From positions 62,001-126,000 of the forward strand of contig NZ_JAUFRA010000002.1 in NCBI RefSeq assembly GCF_030410045.1: a stretch of 64,000 nucleotides of DNA. The letters are read 5' to 3'. The notes under the pieces were generated by a model. It ran no database searches, was not told the DNA's origin, and worked only from the letters and a program-made list of their open reading frames with translations. Source of the DNA: Marivivens donghaensis (GTDB lineage Bacteria; Pseudomonadota; Alphaproteobacteria; Rhodobacterales; Rhodobacteraceae). A program made the position numbers and the translations under genes. Within the stretch, counting starts at the first letter, position 1; every line of letters starts with the position of its first letter. Below are positions 44,193 to 54,384 of this stretch, in pieces.

Positions 44193-44220
44193 TCATCCAA
44201 AAACCTGTTTGGACCGTAAC
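44193..44220 (+). promoter_or_regulatory. RpoE-type promoter of the photooxidative-stress operon
   Basis: TCATCC (44193-44198), a 16-base spacer, then CGTAAC (44215-44220), 26 bases before the ATG of the flavin oxidase. One base differs from TGATCC in the -35. The spacer length equals that of the divergent rpoE promoter. Confidence 0.55.
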
Positions 44221-44246
44221 ACCAATAACCAAGTTCGGAGATATCG

Positions 44247-45548
44247 ATGCCATTTGAAAGCCTAACACCCGCCCCAAGAACTATCGCAGTCATCGGCGGG
44301 GGTATTTCCGGCATGGGTGCAGCCTATAACCTCGCTCAACATCATCGCGTCGTATTGTTCGAGGCAGAGGCATCAATCGGCGGGCACGCACGCACTCGTC
44401 CAGCTGGTCGTGACGGCGCTGATCTCGTGGATACGGGGTTTATCGTTTTCAATTACGCGAATTATCCGCATCTGACGGCATTGTTCGATGAACTGGACGT
44501 GCCCGTAGTTAAGTCCGACATGAGTTTTGGTGCGTCAATTGACGGCGGGCGATTTGAATACGGGCTAAAAAATCTGTCGGCGATTTTTGCGCAGAAGAAA
44601 AACGCGCTGAACCCGCGTTACCTTCGCATGATCAGTGACATTTTCAAGTTCAACAGCCGCGCCTTGAGCATTGCGAAGTCTGACCAGACAATGACTGTCG
44701 GCGGAATGCTCGACAAACTCTGCGTCGGGTCGTGGTTTGCGGAACGGTATATCCTGCCACTGTCGGGCGCCATTTGGTCAACACCCGTCGAGAAAATCAT
44801 GGAATTCCCTGCCTACGCCATGATGCAGTTCTTCGAAAATCACGCGTTGCTTAGCCATACAGGTCAGCATCAATGGTACACGGTTGAGGGCGGGTCGCGG
44901 TCGTATGTGACTCGGCTCGAGGCGCAAATGCGTGCGCGTGGCGTTGAGATCCGTACTGGAGCCTATGTCGATGCGGTGCGTCGAACGGTGGGTGGTGTCG
45001 AGGTGAAGTTGTTCGGCGCAGATTGGGAGGCCTTCGACGACGTTGTCTTTGCGACCCACTCCGACGATAGCCTGCGCATGTTGGCCGATCCGCGTGCCCA
45101 CGAAACGGCAGCGCTTTCGAAAATGGCGTATCAGCCGAACCGCGTTGTTCTGCACTCCGATGCATCCATCATGCCGCGACATAAATCGGTTTGGTCGTCG
45201 TGGAACTACACCGAAGTTACTGGCCGCACAGATGAGCCGATTGATTTGACCTATTGGATGAACTCGCTGCAATCGTGGTTAACGGGCGACGACTATTTTG
45301 TGACGCTCAATTCGAACCGAACGATCCGCGAAGATTTGATCTGGGACGAGGTGACACTGCGCCACCCTGTTTATGACCTTGGCGCGCTGGAAGCCCAGAA
45401 AGAGGTCGCAGCATTTAACGGCACCGATAACACATGGTTCTGTGGCGCTTGGATGAAAAACGGTTTCCACGAGGATGGTCTCTCCAGCGCTTTGGACGTC
45501 GTCGCGGGTATCAATACAGCAACCAACGTTCGAGTGGCGGCGGAATGA
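44247..45548 (+). CDS. FAD-dependent amine-oxidase/desaturase-like flavoprotein (RpoE regulon)
   Basis: A 433-residue flavoprotein with an N-terminal FAD motif TIAVIGGGISGMGAAYNLA (about 12-30) and the second EAEASIGGHARTR block. The C-terminal part (FCGAWMKNGFHEDGLSSALDV) closes the FAD site. In R. sphaeroides the homologous RpoE-controlled operon takes part in making furan fatty acids from methylated unsaturated lipids. This gene would be the flavin desaturase-like member; that role is taken from literature memory and context. ATGA overlap with the DUF1365 gene. Confidence 0.85.
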   Translation: MPFESLTPAPRTIAVIGGGISGMGAAYNLAQHHRVVLFEAEASIGGHARTRPAGRDGADLVDTGFIVFNYANYPHLTALFDELDVPVVKSDMSFGASIDGGRFEYGLKNLSAIFAQKKNALNPRYLRMISDIFKFNSRALSIAKSDQTMTVGGMLDKLCVGSWFAERYILPLSGAIWSTPVEKIMEFPAYAMMQFFENHALLSHTGQHQWYTVEGGSRSYVTRLEAQMRARGVEIRTGAYVDAVRRTVGGVEVKLFGADWEAFDDVVFATHSDDSLRMLADPRAHETAALSKMAYQPNRVVLHSDASIMPRHKSVWSSWNYTEVTGRTDEPIDLTYWMNSLQSWLTGDDYFVTLNSNRTIREDLIWDEVTLRHPVYDLGALEAQKEVAAFNGTDNTWFCGAWMKNGFHEDGLSSALDVVAGINTATNVRVAAE

Positions 45549-46303
45549 TCCCTGTAGACTACATCGAAGGGCAGACCTTTCATGGGCGGCGGGGCGCGAT
45601 CCGAAACGCATTTCGCTACTCCATCGACTATGTGCTGCTGGACATGGATGTCGAGGTGAGTGCGCCGTGGGGCTTTGCTCGAAATTCAGCGCGGCCTTGG
45701 TCCGTGCGTGATGTAGACCATGGGGGGGCGCCCAAGCAGGGGCAGGGTGTTGCATGGGTACGCAGCGTTCTGGATGCGCACGGGATCGGACAGATGGGCC
45801 GTATCCAGCTTCTGACCCAACCGCGCGCGTTGGGCTACGTCTTTAATCCTGTCAGTTTTTGGCTCTGCCATGATCGTGATGGTGTTCTGCGTGTCGTGAT
45901 CGCCGAGGTGAACAACACCTTCGGTGATCGGCATTCGTATCTGTGTCACCACGATGACCTTGCGCCGCTAAATCGAAATGGTTGGGTCACAGCGCAGAAG
46001 ATATTCCATGTGTCACCGTTCCAGACGATTTCGGGCGGCTACAGGTTCCGGTTCGATATCACCCGCAGCGCCGTCGATATCGTCATTGAATTTGGAGACG
46101 GTGCTGACGGTGGAGTTGTCGCGACCCTAAGCGGCCCTCGCCGTTCGCTGCGAAATCGGGACATCGCGAAGGCTTATCTTCGTCGTCCATTGGGGTCGTT
46201 GCGTGTGATGGGGCTCATCCTTTGGCAGGCGATGAAGCTTCGAAGCAAAGGTGCCAAATATCGTGATCGCCCCGTTCCACCCGTTCAAGACGTCAGCCGT
46301 TAG
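45545..46303 (+). CDS. DUF1365 domain protein
   Basis: A 252-residue DUF1365 protein: FHGRRGAIRNAFRYSIDYVLLDMD near the start, RIQLLTQPRALGYVFNPVSFWLCHD and VIAEVNNTFGDRHSYL in the middle, and a KIFHVSPFQTISGGYRFRF block. The conserved His, Arg and Asn residues hint at an enzyme, perhaps lipid-directed. It is found next to flavin oxidases and cyclopropane-synthase-like genes. The frame opens at 45434, but the start is ATG 45545, overlapping the upstream stop. Confidence 0.88.
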   Translation: MIPVDYIEGQTFHGRRGAIRNAFRYSIDYVLLDMDVEVSAPWGFARNSARPWSVRDVDHGGAPKQGQGVAWVRSVLDAHGIGQMGRIQLLTQPRALGYVFNPVSFWLCHDRDGVLRVVIAEVNNTFGDRHSYLCHHDDLAPLNRNGWVTAQKIFHVSPFQTISGGYRFRFDITRSAVDIVIEFGDGADGGVVATLSGPRRSLRNRDIAKAYLRRPLGSLRVMGLILWQAMKLRSKGAKYRDRPVPPVQDVSR

Positions 46304-46313
46304 GAGGTAGATT

Positions 46314-46856
46314 ATGGTTCAGTTTTTTCTAGGCATCTGCGTCGCCTTTGCCGTTGTTCTACTGATCAGTGCGCGGTTCGGGTTTGCAGCGCAGAAGGTT
46401 GAGGATTATCCCTCGGGCCGTCCGATCGACATACGTACAGATTTGAACGGAAAGATGCTGTGCAGTGGTGTGATTTATGGTCCGTTTGGGCGTGTTGCAT
46501 CACGGTTTTTTGGTCAGTTCAATGCATCATGGGACGGAAATTCCGGCGAAATGACAGAGGAATTCCAGTATGATAGCGGCGCTACGCAGCTTCGCCATTG
46601 GGACCTGAAGGTTGCGGAAGATGGCACCATCACTGCGACTGCTCCCGACGTGATTGGCACGGCGACGGGTCGTCAGGGGGGCTCTGCTATCGTGCTGAAC
46701 TACAAGATCAAACTGACCGAGGATGCGGGGGGGCATGTCCTGTCTGTGACAGATTGGATGTATACATCGCCCTCAGGTGAGCTGGTGAACAGGTCGCAAT
46801 TTCGAAAGTTCGGTATCAAGGTCGGAGAACTCATCGCGACGATGCGTCGGGTGTAA
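46314..46856 (+). CDS. DUF3833 domain protein
   Basis: A 180-residue DUF3833 protein with an N-terminal hydrophobic segment (VQFFLGICVAFAVVLLISARF) and a beta-rich body (VEDYPSGRPIDIRTDLNGKMLCSGVIYGPFGRVASRFFG; LRHWDLKVAEDGTITATAPDVIG, quoted in part). It is probably anchored in the inner membrane facing the periplasm. Its role is unknown, but it is a constant member of this RpoE-controlled cluster. GGAGG precedes the ATG. Confidence 0.85.
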   Translation: MVQFFLGICVAFAVVLLISARFGFAAQKVEDYPSGRPIDIRTDLNGKMLCSGVIYGPFGRVASRFFGQFNASWDGNSGEMTEEFQYDSGATQLRHWDLKVAEDGTITATAPDVIGTATGRQGGSAIVLNYKIKLTEDAGGHVLSVTDWMYTSPSGELVNRSQFRKFGIKVGELIATMRRV

Positions 46857-46858
46857 AG

Positions 46859-47587
46859 ATGCGGGACTGGGCTGGCAAAACCTATTGGCTGATCGGCGCA
46901 AGCGAAGGACTGGGGCGGGCACTCGCGGAAATTATGTCCGATGCCGGTGCGGAATTGATCCTGTCGGCGCGCTCAGAAGAGCGACTTCAGGACGTATCGG
47001 GTGGCCTGTCATGGCCTGCGCGGATAGTGCCAGTCGATGTGTCTGACACCGAAAACGTTCGCGCCGCTGCAGCCTCAGTCGGTCCAGTTGACGGCGTGGT
47101 GTTCCTCGCGGGCGTCTACTGGCCGATGGCCGCGACCGAATGGAACGCGGATGATGCGGAAACCATGGTTGACGTGAACCTCATGGGGGCGATGCGCGTT
47201 TTGGGCGCGACCGTGCCCGACATGGTGCAGCGTAATGCGGGCCACATTGTTCTTACTGGATCTCTATCTGGGTTTCGTGGCTTGCCAGGCGCGATTGGCT
47301 ATTCGGCCTCAAAGGCTGGAATTATGTCGTTGGCCGAAACTATGAAGTCCGACCTCAAGCGAACTGGGATAGAAGTTCAGGTGGTGAACCCAGGCTTTAT
47401 TCGTACCCGACTGACCGACAAGAACACGTTCAACATGCCGTTCATCATGTCGCCCGAAGACGCGGCGCGCGTGATGTTCGACCATATGAATAGCCGGAAG
47501 TTCAAACGCAGCTTTCCGACATTGTTTTCGTGGTTTTTCCGAGCGTCACAGCTGATGCCTGATTGGCTTTATTTCCGAATATTCTGA
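46859..47587 (+). CDS. Short-chain dehydrogenase/reductase
   Basis: A 242-residue NAD(P)-dependent SDR. The cofactor motif is TYWLIGASEGLGRAL (TGxxxGxG form), and the catalytic pair lies in AIGYSASKAGIMSLA with the Ser in VLTGSLSGFRG. It sits 2 bases after the DUF3833 stop, as the last gene of the photooxidative-stress operon. Its substrate may be a lipid or lipid breakdown product, but only context says so. Confidence 0.9.
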   Translation: MRDWAGKTYWLIGASEGLGRALAEIMSDAGAELILSARSEERLQDVSGGLSWPARIVPVDVSDTENVRAAAASVGPVDGVVFLAGVYWPMAATEWNADDAETMVDVNLMGAMRVLGATVPDMVQRNAGHIVLTGSLSGFRGLPGAIGYSASKAGIMSLAETMKSDLKRTGIEVQVVNPGFIRTRLTDKNTFNMPFIMSPEDAARVMFDHMNSRKFKRSFPTLFSWFFRASQLMPDWLYFRIF

Positions 47588-47660
47588 TTTGCGACAGATC
47601 AAAGCCACGGTCGGCTAATCGGCACAAAGTTACTGCTATCCATGCGAACGGGAGGCAGCA

Positions 47661-47984
47661 ATGCACATTACATCTGACAAAGTCGCCGAGGTGATCATCC
47701 TTGCGCGTGAACTTGATCGAGGCGAGGCCGAGTTTGACGGCTTTGTCGGTCGTCTGAACGAGGAAGAGCAAGCGGCGCTTGTGGCGATCTTCTGGGTCGG
47801 CCGCGGCAGCTTTGAACCCGAAGAATATGCCGAAGCCTATAAGACCGCCATTTCCGAGGCCAGCGCACCAACCGAAGATTACCTTAAAGGGTCGCCACAC
47901 CTCGCCGACCACTTGGAAAGTGGGCTAGAGGCATTGGGAATCGACAGTTCGGACGCCGAAGACGATCTCTATCGCGGTGGCTGA
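47661..47984 (+). CDS. DUF3775 domain protein
   Basis: A 107-residue acidic protein of the DUF3775 family. Blocks are MHITSDKVAEVIILARELDRGEAEF, EEQAALVAIFWVGRGSFEPEEY and YLKGSPHLADHLESGLEALG. It has no known function. It lies 73 bases after the SDR gene, so it may or may not belong to the same transcript, and it converges on the PBP gene 3 bases away. GGGAGG precedes the ATG. Confidence 0.82.
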   Translation: MHITSDKVAEVIILARELDRGEAEFDGFVGRLNEEEQAALVAIFWVGRGSFEPEEYAEAYKTAISEASAPTEDYLKGSPHLADHLESGLEALGIDSSDAEDDLYRGG

Positions 47985-47987
47985 TCG

Positions 47988-50123
47988 TTAGTTTCCAGCG
48001 TTTTGTAAATCGCGCAGAATCAGGTCGATGAGCGACTTGGCTTGTTCGTCCGACATCACGGGGCCAGCGGGTTCGCCGCTGGGCGCGGTCATTGGCAACG
48101 GGAGCGGGATCATCCCATCCAACACGCGGCTCATGGTTTCGTGCCAAACCTCTGCGGGTAGACCGCCACCCGTTACGCCAGACAGTGGCGTATTGTTGTC
48201 ATACCCCATCCACACACCAGTCACGTAGTCAGCCGTAAAGCCAATGAACCACGCATCGCGTGCGCCTTGGGTCGTGCCGGATTTACCAGCAATCTGCCAG
48301 CCGTCGATTTTCGCCCGCTGACCAGTGCCTTGTTCGATAACCTGATGCATCATCCACGTCAGTTGCGCGGCGCTTTCGTCGCGAATGACGCGTTCGCCAA
48401 TGCCGCCGCCAGCGCCCATGAGGGGCACAGAGGGATTGCGGCGTAGGCTTAGTTCGACGAGGCCATAGGGCGCGACCGAAGAGCCGCCGTTCAAGATGCC
48501 CGCGTAGGCCCCGGTCATTTCGACCAGCGTTGATTCTGACACGCCGAGCGCGAGGGCCGGACCGTCGGCAAGGTCAGAGCCAATGCCGAACCCAGTAGCC
48601 ACGCTTTGCACGGCATCACGGCCAACACTTTCTGAAAGAAGGATCGCAGGGATGTTTCGGCTTTCATAAAGCGCTTGGGTCAGCGTGATCGGACCTTTGA
48701 ACTCACGATCATAGTTTTGCGGACACCATTCGCCAGACCCCACGATATTCATGCACAGCGGATCGTCGTTAATGATCTCCATCGGATTGTGGCCGAGTTC
48801 GAGGGCGGCCGCATAGACGAAGGGTTTGAACAGAGACCCCGTTTGACGCAGGGCCTGTGTCGCACGGTTGAACGCACCGCCCGATGTTGTTTGGCGACCG
48901 CCGACCATTGCGCGGACCGCACCGTCAGATGACATCACGACGATTGCGGCTTGGGCCTCAGAGCCTTCGCGGACTTTGTTTTCGAATACCCAATCTAGCG
49001 CGCCTTCGGCGGCCCGCTGGATGCGCGGATCAAACGTCGTTTTAATGATGACGTCTTCGGTGGTGTCATCGGTGAAATAGGATGGACCTGTGTCCATCAC
49101 CCAGTCCGCATAATAGCCACCTTGCCGCGCATGGGCGTTCTCAGCCAGCTGCGCCGGATTGGCGAGTGCGTCTTGGGCTTGCGCCTCGGTGATGTAGCCC
49201 TGATCGGCCATGAGGCGCACAACGACGCTTGCGCGATCCCAGCTCCGTTGAAGATTGGACGTTGGCGCATAGGACGATGGCGCTTTGAGCAGGCCAGCAA
49301 GGAGAGCCGCTTGGGCCGGGCTTACTTGCGCCGACGAAATGCTGAAATACCGTTGGCTCGCGGCCTCAAAGCCACGAGTGCCCGCGCCCAGATATGCGCG
49401 GTTGAGGTAGATCGTGAGGATTTCGTCCTTGGTATAGCGGACTTCCATCGCCATCGCGTAGATCGCTTCGGTGACTTTGCGCCAAAGGGTGGAACGACGG
49501 CAGTCGGCTTCATATGCAGCTTCATTCGCCCATTTCGCGGAATCGAACGGTTGGCCTTGGCACAACAGTTTGGCGGTCTGCTGGGTGATCGTAGAACCAC
49601 CCGACCCCGAGAGTGCACCATTGCCGTCCTGAAGGTTGGAGCGGATCGCGCCCGCAATACCGCGAGGAGAGATGCCAAAGTGGCTGTAAAACCGTTTGTC
49701 TTCGGTAGCGACGACGGCGTTGCGAAGGTTCGGGGAAACCGAGTCAGCGGTGATCGCGCCTGCGAATTGATCGCCGCGCCATGCGAACTGTTGGCCGTTC
49801 ACGTCGAGCATGGTGACGGAGCCCCGCGCGCGGCCATCGATCAAGGACTCGGCGCTAGGCAATTTGGAAGAGGTATAAAGGACAGCGATTGCGATGATCA
49901 GGCTGACGATCGCAGTGCCGCGCCAGAAAATGCTCCAGATCAGGCGAAACACGAACCCAAAGAATGCACCAATGAACCCCAGCGGCCCCTTCTTCTTGCG
50001 AGGCTGCTTTGCAGGCTTTTTCTTCGGCGCAGGTTTAGGCGCCGCAGCCTTTTGGGGTGCAGTTGCGTTCGAATAGCGATTCTCGGCAACCAGCGTTGGG
50101 CGTTTGCGTCCCGATCCGCTCAT
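47988..50123 (-). CDS. Class A penicillin-binding protein (PBP1A/1C-like)
   Basis: A 711-residue bifunctional peptidoglycan synthase. A lysine/proline-rich cytoplasmic tail (residues 25-48) precedes a membrane helix (about 61-83). The GT51 glycosyltransferase follows, with EDKRFYSHFG at residue 141 and the GGSTITQQTAK block. The transpeptidase has its SxxK in QTGSLFKPFVYA near residue 430 and KSGTTQGARDAWFIGF as the KTG-type motif. Expected to act in wall elongation. Single gene. Confidence 0.93.
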   Translation of the reverse strand: MSGSGRKRPTLVAENRYSNATAPQKAAAPKPAPKKKPAKQPRKKKGPLGFIGAFFGFVFRLIWSIFWRGTAIVSLIIAIAVLYTSSKLPSAESLIDGRARGSVTMLDVNGQQFAWRGDQFAGAITADSVSPNLRNAVVATEDKRFYSHFGISPRGIAGAIRSNLQDGNGALSGSGGSTITQQTAKLLCQGQPFDSAKWANEAAYEADCRRSTLWRKVTEAIYAMAMEVRYTKDEILTIYLNRAYLGAGTRGFEAASQRYFSISSAQVSPAQAALLAGLLKAPSSYAPTSNLQRSWDRASVVVRLMADQGYITEAQAQDALANPAQLAENAHARQGGYYADWVMDTGPSYFTDDTTEDVIIKTTFDPRIQRAAEGALDWVFENKVREGSEAQAAIVVMSSDGAVRAMVGGRQTTSGGAFNRATQALRQTGSLFKPFVYAAALELGHNPMEIINDDPLCMNIVGSGEWCPQNYDREFKGPITLTQALYESRNIPAILLSESVGRDAVQSVATGFGIGSDLADGPALALGVSESTLVEMTGAYAGILNGGSSVAPYGLVELSLRRNPSVPLMGAGGGIGERVIRDESAAQLTWMMHQVIEQGTGQRAKIDGWQIAGKSGTTQGARDAWFIGFTADYVTGVWMGYDNNTPLSGVTGGGLPAEVWHETMSRVLDGMIPLPLPMTAPSGEPAGPVMSDEQAKSLIDLILRDLQNAGN

Positions 50124-50383
50124 TTTCTGCTCTTTCGTTATGCCTCAGGCCAATTCTAACTGCCTTGAGGGGAAATGTTGAGTGACAAGAATCGCCAATG
50201 TTGCGTTTTCTTTAAGCCTATTTTTTAATCAAGTCGCACAATTTGTATAATTTTTGGGCACAAACTCATTAATGTGGCATCCCGTTTAGTCCCAGATTGC
50301 TTGAGAAAAGGGCATCTAACCCGCTGAGTGTGACTGCGCGATCCGGATTGGGGTCGTTCGAGATAACTCGTAAGGGGAAGAAC
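50124..50383 (+). promoter_or_regulatory. AT-rich promoter region of glnK-amtB
   Basis: This 260-base gap is AT-rich and contains a perfect TATAAT (50246-50251) with no good -35 at 16-18 bases. No convincing sigma-54 -24/-12 pair and no clear NtrC dyad were found. The start of glnK is decided by AAGGGGAAG before GTG 50384. Confidence 0.3.
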
Positions 50384-50722
50384 GTGAAACTCATTATCGC
50401 AACTATCAAGCCGTTCAAGCTGGAGGAGGTCCGCGAAGCTGTGACCGCCGCTGGCGTTCGCGGAATGATGGTGACCGAAATTAAGGGCTTTGGCTCCCAG
50501 TCCGGTCACACTGAAATCTACCGTGGTGCTGAATACGCAGTGAACTTTGTTCCGAAGGTCAAACTAGAGATCGTCGTGCCTGACAACATGGCTGACCAGA
50601 TCGTTTCGACCATCGCATCGACTGCGAAGACCGACAAAATCGGCGACGGCAAAATCTTTGTTCTCGACGTCGAGAGCGCACTGCGCGTGCGCACCGGCGA
50701 AACCAACGACGACGCTCTTTGA
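50384..50722 (+). CDS. glnK: Nitrogen regulatory protein P-II (GlnK)
   Basis: A 112-residue P-II signal protein sensing 2-oxoglutarate, ATP/ADP and uridylylation. The T-loop Tyr51 in GHTEIYRGAEYAVNFVPK is the uridylylation site, and KIGDGKIFVLDVESALRVRTGE is the C-terminal nucleotide-binding block. Start GTG 50384. The position directly before amtB marks it as the GlnK type that blocks the ammonium channel. Gap to amtB is 25 bases. Confidence 0.95.
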   Translation: MKLIIATIKPFKLEEVREAVTAAGVRGMMVTEIKGFGSQSGHTEIYRGAEYAVNFVPKVKLEIVVPDNMADQIVSTIASTAKTDKIGDGKIFVLDVESALRVRTGETNDDAL

Positions 50723-50747
50723 CGCGATCGGATCAGGGGAAATTAAA

Positions 50748-52082
<1,335 letters not shown>

Positions 52083-52107
52083 TCTCCCTTCCGATCAGTT
52101 TGACGAC

Positions 52108-52141
52108 AAAGGCCCGGGCGTTCGCGCCCGGGTTTTCTTTT
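52108..52141 (+). terminator. Terminator of glnK-amtB
   Basis: CCCGGGCG (52113-52120) pairs with CGCCCGGG (52125-52132) around TTCG, followed by TTTTCTTTT. Confidence 0.9.
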
Positions 52142-52158
52142 GCCCGAGGGCATAAACG

Positions 52159-52191
52159 AAAACGCCCGCTGCAGATGCGACGGGCGTTTGT
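52159..52191 (-). terminator. Terminator of the aminotransferase gene
   Basis: AAACGCCCG pairs with CGGGCGTTT around about 12 bases. On the minus strand a TTTTCG tract follows. It lies 20 bases after the minus-strand gene's stop. Confidence 0.75.
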
Positions 52192-52210
52192 ATTTGTTTG
52201 AGAGAAGCGT

Positions 52211-53395
52211 TTAGACGCCAGCGTCTACGATCGCTTTGGCCAAGAGCGGAACAGTTGTCGCGTTCAGGCCTGCGATGTTCAAGCGACTGTCCGACACCAT
52301 GTAGATGCCCGATTCAGCGCGCATAACCTCGACCTTCTCAGGTGTCGTGCCGATCTGAGAGAACATGCCGCGGTGCTTTGCGATAAAGTCAAAGCGGTCC
52401 GAGTTGGTCAGACGTTTCAGTTCATCAGCCAGTTGCTGGCGCAGAGTCAGCATTGACAGGCGGGTTTCTTCGAGTTCGTCGATCCACATCTGGCGAAGAG
52501 CATCATCACCGAGGATCGTTGCAACAACGCGTGCACCGTGATCCGGCGGGAACGAATAGTTCTGACGGTTCAGGAATTGCAGCATCCCTTGCGACAGCTT
52601 CGCGGTCGCGGCGTCCTTAGCGATTGCCATCAGGATGCCTGTACGTTCGCGGTAGATACCGAAGTTCTTGGAGCAGGACGCGGCGATCAGGCATTCGCCG
52701 ACGTTTGCAGCAACGAGACGAGTTGCAAGAGCATCAGCTTCGAGGCCGTCACCGAAACCTTGGTATGCGAGGTCGATGAACGGGACGGCGCCTTTTTCGT
52801 TGATCAAGGCAACAACCTCTTTCCACTGATCCAGTGTCAGGTTTGCACCTGTCGGGTTGTGGCAGCAGCCGTGCAGCAGCACGAGGTCGCCCGATTTCAC
52901 ACCAGCCAAATCGGCCATCATGGCGTCGAAATCAACGTCACGGGTTTCGGTGTTGAAGTAGGTGTAAGCCGTGTGGCGCATGCCGAGGTAGTTCAGGATC
53001 GACACGTGGTTCGGCCATGTTGGGTTCGACACCCAAACGGTGGCTTGCGGCGAGGTCTTTTTGATAAGTTCCATCGCCTGACGAATTGCACCCGTGCCAC
53101 CCGGTGTGGTGACAGCGCCAATGCGCGAACGATCAACAGCACCGTCGAGGACGAGTTTGATCATGCCCTCGATATAGAGCGGTTCACCAGCCAGAGAGGT
53201 GTAGGATTTCGATTCCTGCTCTTCCCAGATTTTCTTTTCTGCGGCCTTCACGGCCTTCATAACCGGAGTGACGCCTTCTGCGTTTTTATACACGCCAACG
53301 CCAAGGTCGATCTTGGTGTCGCGCGGATCTTCGCGGAATGCTTGCATCAGCATCAGAATTTTGTCGGCGGGTTGTTCGGTGAGATGCTCCAGCAT
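52211..53395 (-). CDS. Aromatic amino acid / aspartate aminotransferase (TyrB/AspC type)
   Basis: A 394-residue fold-type I aminotransferase of the AspC/TyrB subgroup. The PLP lysine is Lys243 in ASCSKNFGIYRERTG. DLGVGVYKNAEG, TPGGTGAIRQA, HGCCHNPTGANLT and FIDLAYQGFGDGLE are the subgroup blocks. The start is taken at ATG 53395 to match the family length; ATG 53398, which overlaps the sseA stop and lies after CGGAGA, is the alternative. It is cotranscribed with sseA. Confidence 0.92.
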   Translation of the reverse strand: MLEHLTEQPADKILMLMQAFREDPRDTKIDLGVGVYKNAEGVTPVMKAVKAAEKKIWEEQESKSYTSLAGEPLYIEGMIKLVLDGAVDRSRIGAVTTPGGTGAIRQAMELIKKTSPQATVWVSNPTWPNHVSILNYLGMRHTAYTYFNTETRDVDFDAMMADLAGVKSGDLVLLHGCCHNPTGANLTLDQWKEVVALINEKGAVPFIDLAYQGFGDGLEADALATRLVAANVGECLIAASCSKNFGIYRERTGILMAIAKDAATAKLSQGMLQFLNRQNYSFPPDHGARVVATILGDDALRQMWIDELEETRLSMLTLRQQLADELKRLTNSDRFDFIAKHRGMFSQIGTTPEKVEVMRAESGIYMVSDSRLNIAGLNATTVPLLAKAIVDAGV

Positions 53396-54261
53396 CATGC
53401 GTCTCCGGTTGCGAGAGGAAGGTCGGCGTACATGCCCCATTCGGACCATGAGCCATCGTAAAGAGAATGGTCGGTTTTGCCTGTGCGTTCGAGAGCGAGG
53501 CACAGCACAGCGGCTGTGACGCCCGAACCACACGACGTAATGGCGGGTTTGGATAGGTCGACGCCAGCGGCTTCGAACACGTGGCGTAGTTCTGCGACGG
53601 GCTTCATCGTGCCGTCAGCGTTTAATAGCGTGTTGAACGGGACGTTCTTTGCACCGGGGATATGGCCCGAACGAAGTCCAGCGCGCGGCTCGACGGCTTC
53701 ACCACGGAAACGAGGCGCGGCGCGGGCATCAATGATTTCGTGATCGCGAAGTTTCGATGCGCGGGCCACTTGGGTCACGTCTTTGATCATGTGGTGCTGA
53801 ACGTCGACCATCATATGACGATCGCGGATCGTGGCAGGGGCATCAGTCAGAGGGCGGCCCTCTGCTTTCCATTTCGGAAGGCCGCCGTCCAGAACCGCGA
53901 TGTTGAACTGACCAAACAGGCGGAACATCCACCAAACGCGGGCAGCCGAGAACAATCCGCTGCTGTCGTAAACAACGATCTGGTGGCCGTCGCCAACACC
54001 CATCGCGCGGACGCGGCTCATGAATTTCTCAACGGGCGGGACCATATGTGGTAGGTCAGACCGCAGGTCCGCGATTTCGTCGATGTCAAAGAAACGCGCA
54101 CCAGGGATGTGTTCTTTGTCGAACTCAGCCTTCGGATCGCGATCTATAGTCGGAAGAAACCACGACGCGTCGAAAATCCGCAGGTCCGCATCCTTGAGGT
54201 GTGCGGCCAGCCACTCTGTCGAAACGAGTGTTTTAGGATCGTCTTTGAATGTCTCTGTCAT
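53395..54261 (-). CDS. sseA: 3-mercaptopyruvate / thiosulfate sulfurtransferase
   Basis: A 288-residue two-domain rhodanese. The inactive N-terminal domain is followed by the catalytic domain with Cys244 in the CGSGVTA loop, a form that fits 3-mercaptopyruvate rather than thiosulfate use. EFDKEHIPGARFFDID and GLRSGHIPGAKNVPFN are the paired rhodanese blocks. The frame opens at 54300, but the domain starts at ATG 54261. It is coupled to the aminotransferase, which can supply mercaptopyruvate-type keto acids; that link is inference. Confidence 0.93.
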   Translation of the reverse strand: MTETFKDDPKTLVSTEWLAAHLKDADLRIFDASWFLPTIDRDPKAEFDKEHIPGARFFDIDEIADLRSDLPHMVPPVEKFMSRVRAMGVGDGHQIVVYDSSGLFSAARVWWMFRLFGQFNIAVLDGGLPKWKAEGRPLTDAPATIRDRHMMVDVQHHMIKDVTQVARASKLRDHEIIDARAAPRFRGEAVEPRAGLRSGHIPGAKNVPFNTLLNADGTMKPVAELRHVFEAAGVDLSKPAITSCGSGVTAAVLCLALERTGKTDHSLYDGSWSEWGMYADLPLATGDA

Positions 54262-54384
54262 GCCATGCGCCCCTTGCCTGCGCGGGAAAAGGTCCGGCAT
54301 CCCCTATCGCGGGTAATTTTATGAGGCAAGGGAAAGCGGACGCTTTGCGAAAAAATCGGCGTGAACTGCCCAGAAAGGCGGCGA

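Noticed and set aside
44042..44314. N-terminal extension of RpoE to 44314
   Set aside because: It would run through both predicted promoters and into the divergent gene, lacks homology, and a good ribosome site marks GTG 44041.
50270..50300. Sigma-54 promoter before glnK (TGGCAT)
   Set aside because: The GC expected at -12 is missing at the right spacing.
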